A stretch of 64,000 nt of DNA from Anisus vortex (lineage: Eukaryota > Mollusca > Gastropoda > Planorbidae), in contig OX421507.1 in NCBI GenBank assembly GCA_949126835.1, positions 8,708,121-8,772,120 of the forward strand, given 5' to 3'. The position numbers were made by a program, and so were the translations under genes. Of the stretch, positions 1 through 23,400 are shown in pieces (the stretch's first letter is position 1; every line of letters starts with the position of its first letter). The notes under the pieces were generated by a model. That model saw only the letters and a list, made by a program, of their open reading frames with translations, did not search any database and was not told where the DNA came from.

Positions 1-20
1 TTTTGGTATAAGGGACTTGA

Positions 21-113
21 ATGGGCCGTATTGCTGATGAGTACAAGTCAGTCATAAAAGATTGACTTGTAAAAGAAGCAAGGGTGTTAACTCTCAGCAG
101 CAATACGGCCCAT
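21..113. repeat. Rearranged copy of a palindromic foldback element
   Basis: The ends ATGGGCCGTATTGCTG and its near-complement (ending TACGGCCCAT) bracket a segment that matches one arm of the 147-bp palindrome at 50991-51137. Here the left arm is only about 20 bp long, so the inner part of that arm appears deleted. No coding content. Confidence 0.75.
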
Positions 114-351
114 TGCAATTTTTGTGGGAATTTTTTTTCGCGTACCATTAAAAATCGAGATGCGAGCCAGAATTGCTCTTGTTTTATTATTTGTCAGCTA
201 GCTCTATTTAAACTCACATTTTAAACTTTTTTATTGTAAAAAGTATAGCAGGTCAGTAAATGCTATATTTTTTATGCTTTGTCTTATGTTTGTAAAGCTT
301 TAAATTATTTATATAAATTATCCTTTTCACCCTAGAGAATTATAAATCCTT

Positions 352-412
352 GTTCTTGGTTGTTGCGCTTACATTATGTTTGTTGGCAAACAAATAGAAT
401 TATTATTATTAT
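352..412 (+). mobile_element. 3' tail remnant of a CR1-like LINE
   Basis: The segment TTACATTATGTTTGTTGGCA followed by an ATT-rich microsatellite matches the 3' ends of the minus-strand LINE copies near 10062, 31880, 54735 and 60660. It is in the opposite orientation to them. The rest of 1-1164 outside this and the foldback shows nothing I recognise. Confidence 0.55.
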
Positions 413-1164
413 CCTCAACAATGAACAATTTTTGCACTAAAAAAAACAATGATAAACCAGATGTAAAAAAAATAAATAAAAACAACAAATGTATAAGCTA
501 ACATGCAAATTTTAATTTTTTTGCTTTTGTTTTACAACAATCGAAAAGTATAATAAGTTGGACCGCTTGCTTTGATATTTCTGCTATTTGATGACTCAAA
601 AACTCCTGTTTCGGAAATTTCCGACCAAAAACTGAATTAAACACTTCCGGTTTATTGTTCGCTCTGAATTTATCTATGGAAAACTATCCCTATCCCAGTT
701 GCCAGTTGTTGTCGGAGAATTTCAAGGAATAATATATTAAAGGTAAATGAAAAAAATAATAATAATGTATTTGTAAAAGTAAGGGTTTTCATTTTTAAAT
801 TTTGTCGTCTTATTACATTTCATGTAGAGTTGTAGAATAATGCCTTTATAGAAGTAGTGTCTGTAATATATAAGATTAGAACTCAAACTAAAATTAAAAT
901 CGAACGTTGTATACAGTGGAAGTCTTGAGGACAGCGTTATTGGCTAGGCACGGAAAACACAACTCTAAAAGTAATGCAAAGCGGTCCATCTTATTATAAT
1001 CTTTGCAACAATGTGTACAACTTAGGCCTTTTCTTGTACAATTTAATATCGTTAATAGTTTAAAGCTGATTACATTAATAGATACATGTGTTTGTTCAGA
1101 AAATAGTTATGCATGCATGATTTAGAACAGTTAACCACAAATGCTATCTTCTAGTGTTCATTGG

Positions 1165-10988
<9,824 letters not shown>

Positions 10989-11224
10989 ATAACGTTGATA
11001 CAAGTTTTGAAACACTTAGAGTGTTATGGACTATAATAAAACTATTGTACTTGCCACTCAAAATAAAAGTGAAAGACAGAGAGAGGAGTTTTGGTTTCAT
11101 GTTGTCAAGTTCAAGAGCTAGTTTCCTGTTAATTTATCTGTAATGTATAAAGTATTAGATTTGACGCTTATACAATGCGTGCGATTTGATTAACTGCATT
11201 TATATCTTTTTTTTTCTTGATCCC

Positions 11225-11400
11225 ACAGTCTCTCTCTCTTTCTCTCTCCCTATCCATTCTTCTATCTATCGTTCTATCTATCTGTCTGTCTATCTATCTA
11301 AGTAACAGTCCGTCTTTCTATCTGTCTATCTAGATATCATCTATCTATCTATCTATCTATCTATTTATCCTTATTTTGTCTATCTATCTAACAGTCTCTT

Positions 11401-11454
<54 letters not shown>

Positions 11455-11475
11455 TATATTTGTATCTATCTATCT
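11225..11475. repeat. Low-complexity TCTA/TCTG and (TA)n tract
   Basis: TCTC, TCTATCTA and TCTGTCTA microsatellite blocks followed by (TA)n near 11420-11450. It lies between gene 1 exon 1 and the gene 2 3' end. Confidence 0.9.
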
Positions 11476-12214
11476 ATGTATGTGCAATGTCAAATGTGTA
11501 TTCGTCTTCTACATTTATATTCAATTATCTTGTCCTACGTCAATAAGCGGAAAATTTATTTCTGAAATTTACAATGGGCGCCTGTGATTTTTCACCGTTC
11601 AATGCGTTGCTCAATTTTGGCCCTTTGAATCCAGGACTAGTTTGATAAATCCCATGACGTTTGCCCCTGGTTTCTTAGAAAACACAGTAGGCATACACCG
11701 TAACGTCATCATGAACAGGAAATACATACTTTGCACAATAATGCCGCCCCCACTTTGCAACACTGCACGAGATTCGGGGACTGCACGAATTTTCGCTTTA
11801 CTAGAAGGAAAGTCCTTAGCTTACATTGCTTTGACATAAGCTTTAAATGGAACAAAGAGCGTCAAGTATCTTTTTGTGGTTCATGCTATTGTGTATAGTC
11901 AAGTTTTTCCAAAAAAAAAATAAAATGTGAAGGTTTATAATTTTAGATAATAAACTTTATTTAATAATTGCAATAACTTTCTTTAAAAATTCAAAAGCGA
12001 AGCTGTAATTGTTATTACCTCTTTGTTCTTTGAAATGTAAATCATATCAATTCTATTATGCTCATTTTTTGGTTGGTATCGATTTCCGATTCTGTCGATT
12101 AACCGGTTTTTCGCTATGAGATTTGGATTGTAGGCCTATATCGAAGGTATCGGGTTAAATACGTTTAAATGAAACCGTACCGAAACTTCTTGATAAAGTT
12201 AACAGTTTGAAAAT

Positions 12215-12375
12215 TAAGTCTGTGGCCTCGGCATACTAGGGGATTGGATTATGCGCCCATTTACTTTTACCCATCTATTGTCTGGTACCTATCAGAGCTG
12301 AGTAATTCAAATACCTTCACCAGGGTTCGAACCCGAGAAGTTCGATAGCCTACACTAGTCGTGCGCGATAAGGCA
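12215..12375 (-). repeat. tRNA-derived SINE copy
   Basis: GGTACCTATCAGAGCTGAGT and CACCAGGGTTCGAACCCGAG (perfect B box) are visible. The paralogous copy sits at 33400-33560, so it was inserted before the gene 2/gene 3 duplication. Confidence 0.65.
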
Positions 12376-12485
12376 GAGTCCAATTTAATCAAATTAAAAT
12401 TCCACATACTTAAACCAGTTTTGATTTCGAATATTAATTTTTTGAAGCGTAGCAATAAATAAATGAACACATTTGGATAAAGTAA

Positions 12486-12497
12486 TTTATTTTTATT
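12486..12497 (-). promoter_or_regulatory. Polyadenylation signals of gene 2
   Basis: Two AATAAA hexamers on the minus strand (TTTATT at 12486 and 12492), about 110 nt after the stop codon. Confidence 0.5.
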
Positions 12498-12604
12498 TCT
12501 TAAGGTAAATATCAGCATATAAAAAAAAGAAATAAAACTAGACTAGTCTATAGTTAGGGTTAGTGAATTAAGGACAGTACTAGTAGTGCTATAAAGCGAA
12601 ACAT

Positions 12605-15600
12605 TTAGTTCCATCCTTGGCCACGCAGATATTTGGCTCTAGTTATGACGTCGTTGCTGTAATCATCATTGGTGGAACCAACGTCAAGTCCGCCCCAGGA
12701 CTGAACATTGCTGACTCCAAAGTTATATGCGGCAACACCTCCTGAAAATGTAAATATTCTTTGGAGTCGGCAAATAAGTATAAACACAACAATTCTTTTT
12801 TTTTTTTTTTACTGATATGTTAACTTGTGTGATAAGTTAATTAGTGTGCTGATAAGTTACATTGTGTGTTGATAAGTCGAATTGTGTGCTGATAAGTCAA
12901 ATTGTGTGCTGATAAGTCAAATTGTGTGCTGATAAGTTAAATTGTGTGCTGATAAGTCAAATTGTGTGACAAGTTACATTTTTTTGCTGATAAGTCAAAA
13001 TGTGTGACAAGTTACATTTTTTGCTGATAAGTCAAATTGTGTGACTGTGTGACACGTTAAATTTTTGCTGATAAGTTAAATAACGTGGGGATAGTTAAAT
13101 AAAGTGCTGATTCATTTAGTTGTGTATTGATAATCTAACAATATAGATTTTGGTAACTAATGGGCTTTTTATTTTTAATATAGTGGAGAATACTTTCTTT
13201 CTCACCTTGAAGCTGTCTTGCTGGTGACCAAGATGGCATTTTCCTTTGTACCTGATATGAACATTTGACATTGTTTAATATTAATGTATGTATTAAACCG
13301 TACAGAATATCACTTTTTATAAACATTAGAAGCAAAATATAAACGATAAGATAAGATTACTTAATTGATCCAAATAAATGGAAATTTGATTTCATTACAT
13401 AAATTACGTCTTTCAGCATACTTAAAAGAACCTTTTCTACTCAAACACAATAGACATTCGAGCAAACTATCATATCATTTATCGTACAGGAAAATTATAT
13501 ATAACATTTTGTATATAACAAATTCATCCACCGGTGCGTCACAAATTTTTAAAATTATATATTTTAAAACATAATAAATCCATTTTTAATCATTTCATCA
13601 TCATCATCAAACCCTTGACCGTTATGGTCGTTGGGAAAGGGCATGGGGGCGAATGGACACCTCAGCAGTCATCTTTCTCTATTTTTTGCCTATCTCGAGC
13701 GGCGGTCAATAGTTCAGTCATTTGCAGCTTTGTCCCATTCTTTTATATTATCAAACAAGCATTTCCGCTGGCGGCCTCTCCGACGTCCACCTTCTAGGGT
13801 GCCATGCAGCATGTTGTTTTGGACCGGTTATTATGCCGCAACACATGACCGAACCATGTCAGCTTACGCCACTTGATTGTTGCGATAATGGCTTCTTGAG
13901 GGCCCCGCAATTGAGGATATTCTGTCCCAGACCAACTCCTTTAAAATTCATTTAAATTAGTCTAAAAGGGTTAAATAAAATCAGCGGATTCTAATTCCAA
14001 GGAATACGATGGGATAGTGTGGCGAGCAATAGAACACAGCCGCCGTTTCTTTACCAGATAATATCAAGTACTCATCAAAGTTCAGTTTACTAAACATTCG
14101 ACGTCTCCATTCCGGAAAAATCCTGGCTATTGCCTAGATGAAATCAACTATCTTCTGAATGACTACCACCACTTTCTCTAAATATTAAAAGACTTTTTCA
14201 AGTATATTTAATCGCATTTTTTAATAAAGGGCGATTTGTTAAGGTTTTCAAGCTCAATAAAATAACAAAACCAACCATATCAATAAATATTAGTATTTTC
14301 TGGCTGGTTTACCTTTAAAAAAAAAGGGAAAGTTTTCCCGTTGGACCAAATTGACCCATAGGGCAGGTGAAGCAGCATTCCCCAGTTTCTTTGGCCCACG
14401 GCTTAATAGGGAGAATGTGCGGCCAGTACAATGCCTAGCCACCTTTGCCTTGGCTTAACTAATGTCAGTTAATTTCTGAGTTTGTTCGTGGACACCCTCC
14501 ATACACGGGGAAAATCCTAGCCTTCGCCAGGATTTAAACCCAGCAACTTGAGTTCATCACCACCCCCCATAGGCTTACCTCGTTAATGTATAATTAAAAA
14601 AATAAATCTATTTGAATAAAAAGTACTTTCAAATATTGGATGAACCGACCTTCTTGATGTTATCAATCAATATGTTCTTGGTCATCATTTCAATATGAGC
14701 ACAACTGTTCCATGGTACCGATGTACATGGTTGGTCAGAGTTAGCGAGGTCACACTTTGAATATAGAATTATAGTTAGCTATGTCACACTTTGAATATAG
14801 AATTATAGTTAGCTATGTCACACTTTCATTATAGAATTATCGTTATCTGTGTCAAACTTTATTATAGAATTATAGATAACAATGGCACACTGATTAAGAT
14901 AAGATAATATAAGAAAGGACATTTCATATAGCGCCTCTATCCATGCTATTAAATTAGCATGCTCAGTGCGCTCTTGGTGTGATTTGCAGAGACAGATGTA
15001 TTAGCCAAAAAGAAAGTTCTTTTTGAAAGATTTTTTCGTCCCAGATTCTCTCAGTGTCTGAGGTAAACTGTTCCATAGAGAAGGCGCCGCACTCCCATGT
15101 ACTTCTTTTTGTGTCCATCCAAACTGGGAGTTTTGAGGAGTCACTGAGATGAAGAGCGCAGTTTCCTAGATGGTTCATGCATTGATATAAGCTCTCGAAG
15201 ATAGGAAGGAGCAATGCCCTTTATGCATCCGTACGTAATGGACATAATTTTGTGCTCTCTTCGCTTTATCACCGGGATCGAGTGATTAAAGAAATATAAT
15301 ATTAACAATGTCTTTAAGATAAGATAAGATAAGATTACTGTATTGGTATAAATAAATGGTAATTTGACTTGTGGGCATATTAAAGCTCTTATAGTTAAAA
15401 GGTATTGTCATGCAATTTTATTTCATCCGGAATTGGAAAATTGAACAAAGTTGTATGTATTAAAACCAATATTTTAGAAAAAGTTTATACAAATCAAATT
15501 TAGACTATTATAGTTCTTCCTTCTAGTCGGTGTAGTTGGCCCTGCTATCACTGAGAATGTACAGGGCCTTGGATATCAAGACTTCATAGACTTGATTGTT

Positions 15601-18600
15601 TAAAAAAAAACAATGGACAGAATTCAAAACCAAAGCTATGAACACAGCCACTATTATACATTTGCGATGGCGCCAAAAGCAAATATCCCAATATATCTTT
15701 AGGTTTTAGCGCGTCAACTAATTAAGTGTTTCTTCACCCTTCAAAAATGCGCTTGATGATACTATGACCCATTGTACTCTTTGATGTAAACAAAGTTAGC
15801 AATATACTGCTGAAATAAAATATGCTACGCTAAGTTGACCAGAAGTTCAAACACTGCTAATTGTGCAGACTATGTAAGCGTGATTATTTCTTCTATTAGG
15901 CAGCCGACGGCGTAGATCTAATTCACTTCTAAGAACAACTGAAAACGTCATCTGTGTTTACAGCCGAAAAGAAGCAAGAATGTGCTTTGATAATTTTGGA
16001 CATGAAGAACGATAAGACTATCTCGAGGAAGTTTTTACCATTTTCATATTTGAGTTCGGATTTCTCCCAATCAAAGTCGCTCTTGTCTTCCTTGGTGAAC
16101 GGTTTGCAAGACTTTAGAGACAAGCAGAGACTCCTGCGATTCCTCTACAAAGGGGTCAGCAACCTTTTGCTAATGGTGTGCCAAACTAGGATATCTAAAT
16201 CCTTCAGCGTGCCAACAGCCTAAATGTAAACCCGTTCTATTATACTTGTTTAATTAACTTTTTATGAGACAATTAATTTAACTCCGTAGCAAGACCAAGG
16301 CTAAAAGCAAAGAAAATTTCTAGAGAAAATCGTTAAAGTGATTTAATATTTTAAAGAAACATTAACGTTTTAGTGATTATCATTATTTGCTTTTATACCA
16401 AATACAAAAGACTATTTTATTACTAAAATTTCACATTTATGGTAATTATTTTGTAAACTTTATCATTTAGCTGATAAGATAAGGACGTAGAAAATGCTAA
16501 AATTGATTATATTTTGTCCTCAGTTATAACAGATTTTATTTACTATTTTTGAATCAAAATAGTTGTTCTTGAGATTATCGCTAAGCGGAATTGATACGTA
16601 GTAATCATACAAACTGGGTAGTTAATGTGATGTTTAAAAAATGGGCATATATTTTTTTAGTCATATATTATTTATATAATTTTTAAAAACTTGTTACAGT
16701 TTGGTCATTGGAAAGTTATATGACTACAGGAGTAAACCTTAAACCAATCAGGAGTGGAGCCCCGAAGGCGTTAGGAGCACCTACTAGGCTTTCCTTACGG
16801 CAGCTTCTGCAGTCGAATCGGCTCCAAGTGTAGTGCCTAGCATTTTTTTTTTTGGGGGGGGGGGGATATGCCGATAAGAACGAGAAGGGGGTTGTGGTGC
16901 TTAGGCAACTCACAATCTCCATATCAAGGCCCAGGATGCGCCCCAGAGAGGACACTTCGGTGCTGCTGCAAAGCAGCAAAACCAACACGGGAGGCAGCAG
17001 TTACAGATGTAGCTACTGGAACATTGTAAAGATGTAGCTATTGAAGATGTAGCAACATTGTGCAGTGAAGATTTATTTATAGGAAAATTGAGCTGATGTG
17101 TCCGTTGCATACAAGCCCGTGACCATTTGTCATATCAGATATAAGCGCTAGCTGGGCAGCTTATAGTTAAGTTATCGTTCATATTTGCTTTCGCTAGCGC
17201 TAGAATACTTTAGAGCCTAAGGTTTGGTTGGGAAACTTTAAGCTCTTTTTCTAAAACTTGAAAAGTATCTCATCTTCGAAAGTTGAGATCTAAAGATTGT
17301 TTCAAAAGATCTTTCAAAACAGTAGATCTATAATAAATGCTTAGCTTTGAAATTTCCACAATGCTACAAAGTTTAAATGGGAAATGGGTCTCCAAAAAGC
17401 AAGCAACGCCTCTGATTATATCATACTTATAGCAATAGCAATTGTCCAATAAACAAAAAGGGGGAAAAAACTCCTATTTCTATGTGCAAGAACCTATGCA
17501 AATATGTTCTCTTTCTTCCCGACTGGCATTCGGGTATAGAATGGGTTTCCTGAACAAACAGGAAAACCAATAATTTGACATCATTTAAAACAGTAATCAA
17601 AATGCAATACTAGGCGGATAAGTATAGGACGCAATAATCGTCTGTATAAGAAGAGCGTCTGTAACATATAAAGATAAGCATTTAAAAAGGTGTAGGCCTA
17701 ATATAAATATATGAAACGAAATAAAAACCTGCATTATCCCATAAGCCCTTCCTCTATCTCCGTAACCGTTAGATCTTTCTAAGAGCGATCCGCCCCTGGA
17801 TTCTCTGCTTGCAATGGCAGCAATAACAGATGCCTGGATACCTAATGAATGAAAGGATATAGCTAAATGAAGCTACGGGGAGATTATCTTACGTGACAAA
17901 TTGACTGTGTTTATGAAACCAATAGTTAGGTGTGCAGTCATACAGATAGTTAGTTAGATAGATTAGATAGACTAAAAGATAAATAACAAGATATAATAGA
18001 TAATGGCATTCATACGTATAAATAGATATATTAGATAGACTGACAGATAAATAACAAGATATAATAGATAATGGCATTCATACGTATAAATAGATATATT
18101 AGATAGACTGACAGATAAATAACAAGATATAATAGATAATGAGTGGGTTCAAAAGGTTTAGTTATTAAATTAAACCAAAGTGTAATAATCACTGATCTAT
18201 AAAAATAGATCAGTGGTAATAATGTATGAGTTATATCAAATAATAATCTCAAAGACGAGCGTAAAAATAACAAAATAAAAGGAGTGACGTATGATCCTAG
18301 AAAGTATGACGCGCTTGTTCGAGATGACGTTGGTAAGATATTGAAACACATTAGACGACCTTAGGTAATGGTAGGACGTGTTTTTGGCTAGACTCCATAC
18401 TGGTTACTTAAATTTTGATGTAACCGGTATGTATGTTACTGAGTTAAATATTTATTGATTAAACTTGTTGAGTTCATACTATAGTGGAATCATTATTTTA
18501 TAGTGTTCAGGAATGCAAGAGTGAAATATTGTTTATACTAAATGTGTGGCTTGCCTATGAGATCATAATTCAATGCAACATTAAAAATTAAAGGTCATAG

Positions 18601-20416
18601 TTAGATAGATGGTTAGATAAATATATAGATAGTTAGATAGATAGCCTAGATAGATATAAGAGATGGCATAGAGGGCCTAGACTGACAGGTAGATAGATAA
18701 ATAGACAGATAGATAGGTAGATTTTATTGCCTTAAATTCATGTATAAAGTTTCATTAAAAAATGTTACTAAATATATATTGATTTGACTAAAGGCGTTAC
18801 ACTTTAAGTATTAATCAAAATTTTGTTTTTGACGTCAAGACATCATTGATGAATGTGTGTGACGTATTTGAGATTTCCGACATATTATTTTATACCGCCA
18901 TTATTGAACGTTTCTCTATTCTCTTAATAGCATTTTTTATAGTCTGTTTATTAAATTACTGTATATGTTTTATTCCCCTTGTTAAATTTAATTCAGTTAT
19001 TACTGGACCAAAATGATTTTTTATCGCATATACATAATTATATATCTTGATTGGCCTTGATAAAAACATAAGTAATTTTTTTTTTAATTTTTTTTTTATA
19101 CGACAGAAACATGGTTGCTATGGTTACGGCCGCCATTTTGAAAATAAATACACATTACAAAAGTTATAAAATTTTAAAAAGTATTAGAGATATTTTGGTT
19201 TCAATAGTGTTTTTATGTAGTACTATTACCATTTTAGGTACTAGACACAATTTTGATTGAATGTTGTTAAAAGTGTTTTTTTTATGAATTTTAAAATTTT
19301 AGAATTTGAATTTTGTAATAAATTCATAAATATTTTTTTCTTTTAATACATTTTACAGACAAACTACTTATAATTTCACCATGGAAACCTGTCTAGTACC
19401 TCTAAATATAATATATAAAGCTACATACCAAACTTCAACTTGTTATCTTTAATGCTTCTCATTATTTTACAAATATCATAGCACAAACACAACAAAACAA
19501 CACATATTGAGAAAAACGCATTTAAAGGCAAACAATGAACAAAGAAATTGAGTCGACACACGTATTTCAAACTCAATATTTCAGTACGAAACCGTCATTT
19601 TTTCAATTTTAGTTGATGCAATATTGTTACAATAGGGCGTTTGAGTAATGGTGTACAAGTAAATATGGCCGCTGTATTAATAAAGTTTCATATAGGCTCG
19701 AGCTTTTTTTAAATGATGTGTTGTGTTTTAAGTCTTATTAAGATTTAAGCTGTATTATGTATGTTAAATAAAATAGGCTATTTTATTATTATTATAGACA
19801 TAGATCATAGACGATGTGAGCCTAATAGTGACTTGACTAGATAGCCTATTCACTAACAATATCACTTGACATCGTAGCCTAGCCTACAAAACATTAAAAG
19901 TGTAGGCCTATAAAGTGAAATTGAAAGTGTAAATAGGTCTAGCCGGCCCTAGCCTAATCACATTAATCAATTAATCTACAGTACTACTATTTACCTCCTT
20001 ATTTTTGAGTAGGATAGCCAATATTCAGATGTGAATTTTGCATGATAAAGAAGTACTTCACTTTCACCACGTTACATTTGTACCTCAAGTGGGTTCTTTA
20101 TTTACACAAATACGTCACTAAAAACCTAAGCCATGCCCACTAAGAACGCTCTATTAGGTTTAACAAGCTATTTTTAACAAAAACTAAACAACTCTATTTT
20201 TGAAAAAATATGCCAAATAAGCCACCCCCCTTACTCAGTCCTGTTCCGCCTTATACAATTTTGTCTTTATTGTTAACCTTTTTTCTTTTCAATACAATTT
20301 AATAAAAATTTAGATTTTTTTTTAGTGATTTACATAATGATTTAGTTTATAAGATAGTAACCTTTTACTTCCCTTCCTTTTTACATTAATTTAGCTACTG
20401 TACATTAAAATGTAGG

Positions 20417-20468
<52 letters not shown>

Positions 20469-23400
20469 ACCTCCCTTATCTTATACATCTTATTTGTTTT
20501 AGCTGGGTTGTGTTCCTTTAGCTATAAATTTTTCTTGTTTGTGCTTCTATCATTAACTATCTCAAAAATTGTTTTTTCTTCTATTGAAATTTGACTACCC
20601 TAAAGATTGTTGTTAACAAATGTTGTTGTTTGTTTTTTTACAATATTTTCATTTTAACAGACATTTGAATGTGTTTATTAGTTGTTTGCATTTTATTGTT
20701 TTTGTTTTTTTAAACCATTGAAGTGAGTATTGAGGACTTGAGCACGCTCAAATTATGTTAACAGTCGCATTACACAATTGATCACCATTTCTATTATAAT
20801 AAAATTAATCACCCCCCTCCAAATCTTTACTTTTTTTTAAAATTTAATTTTTATAAATCCTTTTTTCATTAATCTATCTTTTTTAACATACATTTTTCAA
20901 TGTCCAGCACGCTTTTAAAATTGTATCATATTTATTTGTTGTTGATGTTGTTATTAAAGTAAAATTCATTTTTTTTTATTATTCAGTTAAATAGAACGAT
21001 AGATATCTGAATAAGTAGACAGATACATAGATAGATTATATCACGCAGATAGATAGAAAGAAAGTAAGAGTGAAAGATGGGAAGATAGAATATATAAATA
21101 TTGATAGCTAGATTAGATTAGATAGATAAATAGATTTAAAGATAGACAGACATATAGACATACATACATACACAGAGACAGATAAATAGATAAAGGGCAT
21201 CTCTATATTTCTATTTACATACAGTATTTATCTGCAGTTGATTGAAAGCAGGTCTTGTATTTTTTCAGATGTGGAAGGTCAGCACTCACTGCTGAATTAG
21301 ACGCTGCCACCCCTTGAGAAAATGAAAAATAATATTTAGACTGAAGACATAACAGGAAGAAAACAAGACTTATGTTCATATCACAACATTTAGTATTATT
21401 AGTCTTTGTTTTACACATTGAATTCGTAGGCTACATATCTTGTGCATAAGTTACAATGAGGTCTATGCACAATTCCTTAGAGACCGAAAGTCGATCACGT
21501 GATGCTTTTTAAACTAAAAAAAAATGGCTGATTTTACATTGATCTTACTGGCACCTATGCTTATTAAAAATGTTAATTTTAAACATATCCTTGAATATTG
21601 TGATATTATAAATGATGCTCACGGATGCAAAAATGATTATAGACATACAATTATTAAAGGACAACACCTATTTGTTGATCTTTCAAAGGAAATCGATGAA
21701 AACATTGTAGATTATTTGCATGAAAATTTAGAGGTAAAATTTGCGCACCCAACAGCAGCGCATAAGCCATTGTTAATGTTTACAAGTGAATTTAATCAGC
21801 ATCACGTGACCGGGAAATCATTCTGCATAGACCTCATTGTTCACAATGCCTTATAAGTAATTGTATGTCAGATTCTTTGTATGGACTTCACTTCTTCTTT
21901 CATGGTTATTTTCCATAGTTATATTACATATTACATAACTTAGCGGTTACACCTTAGCTATAGAGAAAGGGCAATATGAATTCATACCTCCAATTTTTCT
22001 TCCTGTTGGGGTTAAGCTGCTGATGTCGCCGTAACAAAGTCTGTTGGCTGGAACACAGTACAGACAATTGGGTTATAACTTCAAAATAGAAACTTTTCAA
22101 AACAAGTTAACATTGGTAAATGTAGTTTGTGTTGTTGTTGTTCATGAGCTATTATTATCTTACAAATTGCAGACGCTTCTTCTATAAAGAAGATTATTGC
22201 GTCCTCCGCTTATCCGTGGTCTTAGACTTGCATTTTTATTAGTTTTTTAATTCAGAAAAGAGCTCCAATGTTCATTACTAGCAAATATTCACAACTGACA
22301 AGAGTAACACCAATAGTTAAATCACCAAACCTAGAAACACTAATGGACAGAAGAGCAAAGAGTAAAGTAGTAATAATACAAGACATTACATTCTAGTTTA
22401 GAAATACAACACAAAATCCAAACCGGTTTTCAGTTTCAAAACCGGAATCCGGTATTCCGGTTTTCGTTTAACATCCTTACTTTTAACATAAGGTCAAAAC
22501 AGCAGACCTATGTACAAACTAATTAAAACTCTAAACATCTCTCTAATGGGTCAGTTATTCATGGTTGTTGCGTTTGAGAATGTAACTGTAAACAGGAGAC
22601 AACGTTTTATTTGTCAAGGTAGAGAGTCATAGAAATTATATTCATAAAGTAAATAGAGTCTCCACCCTAGCAAACATTCGCTCTTAAACTTATTCATAAA
22701 GAGAGATCGCACATTCCCTATTGTTCATTTATTCCGTGGATTTGCCTATTAAAGTTCGCACGTGATAAAAACCCTTTATGAAGATATTTAAATTTTTGTG
22801 TGCAAATATATTTGATACTGTATTTCTAATGTCCTTTTCCTTTCAACTGGTTCACATGGTTACTTATTTTTAGGGTTAAATATTCGTCAATATCAATATA
22901 ATATTTTTTTTCAATTACTTATATATTATCTTATAGATCTAATATATAGATGCCCTATCTAAAGATAAGAATATTTCTTGGTTTAGACATTTTGAGTTAA
23001 AGAAATTTAAATGATATTATATTATTAGTTTTCATAGTTAGTTCAGTAAACCTATTACAGATAAACAATGATTTTCCATTTTATTGAAATGCAAAAGTTT
23101 AAATAGCTATAAATCTATTACAAAAAAAAATAATTATTATAGAAGTAATCAAATCTGTCCAATAAGTAATAAATCAATAGAAATCCATATCAATTATTAA
23201 AATAAAAACAACCACCAGCTTTTTGTACAACCTTCACAAACATAGTTTTTGATAAATGCAATGCTATTGAAAGCTAAATTAACATACCAGCAGTGGCTAA
23301 TTCAAGCAGTGGTAGCAAAAATATGATGAACATTTTTTTCAATATGTAACAACGTGGTACGTCAAGTACAAAAGTCTGACTGAGTTATCAGAAGTTACAT

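Noticed and set aside
12820..13095. Possible CRISPR-like array
   Set aside because: The units are contiguous 20-bp tandem repeats without spacers in a eukaryotic intron.
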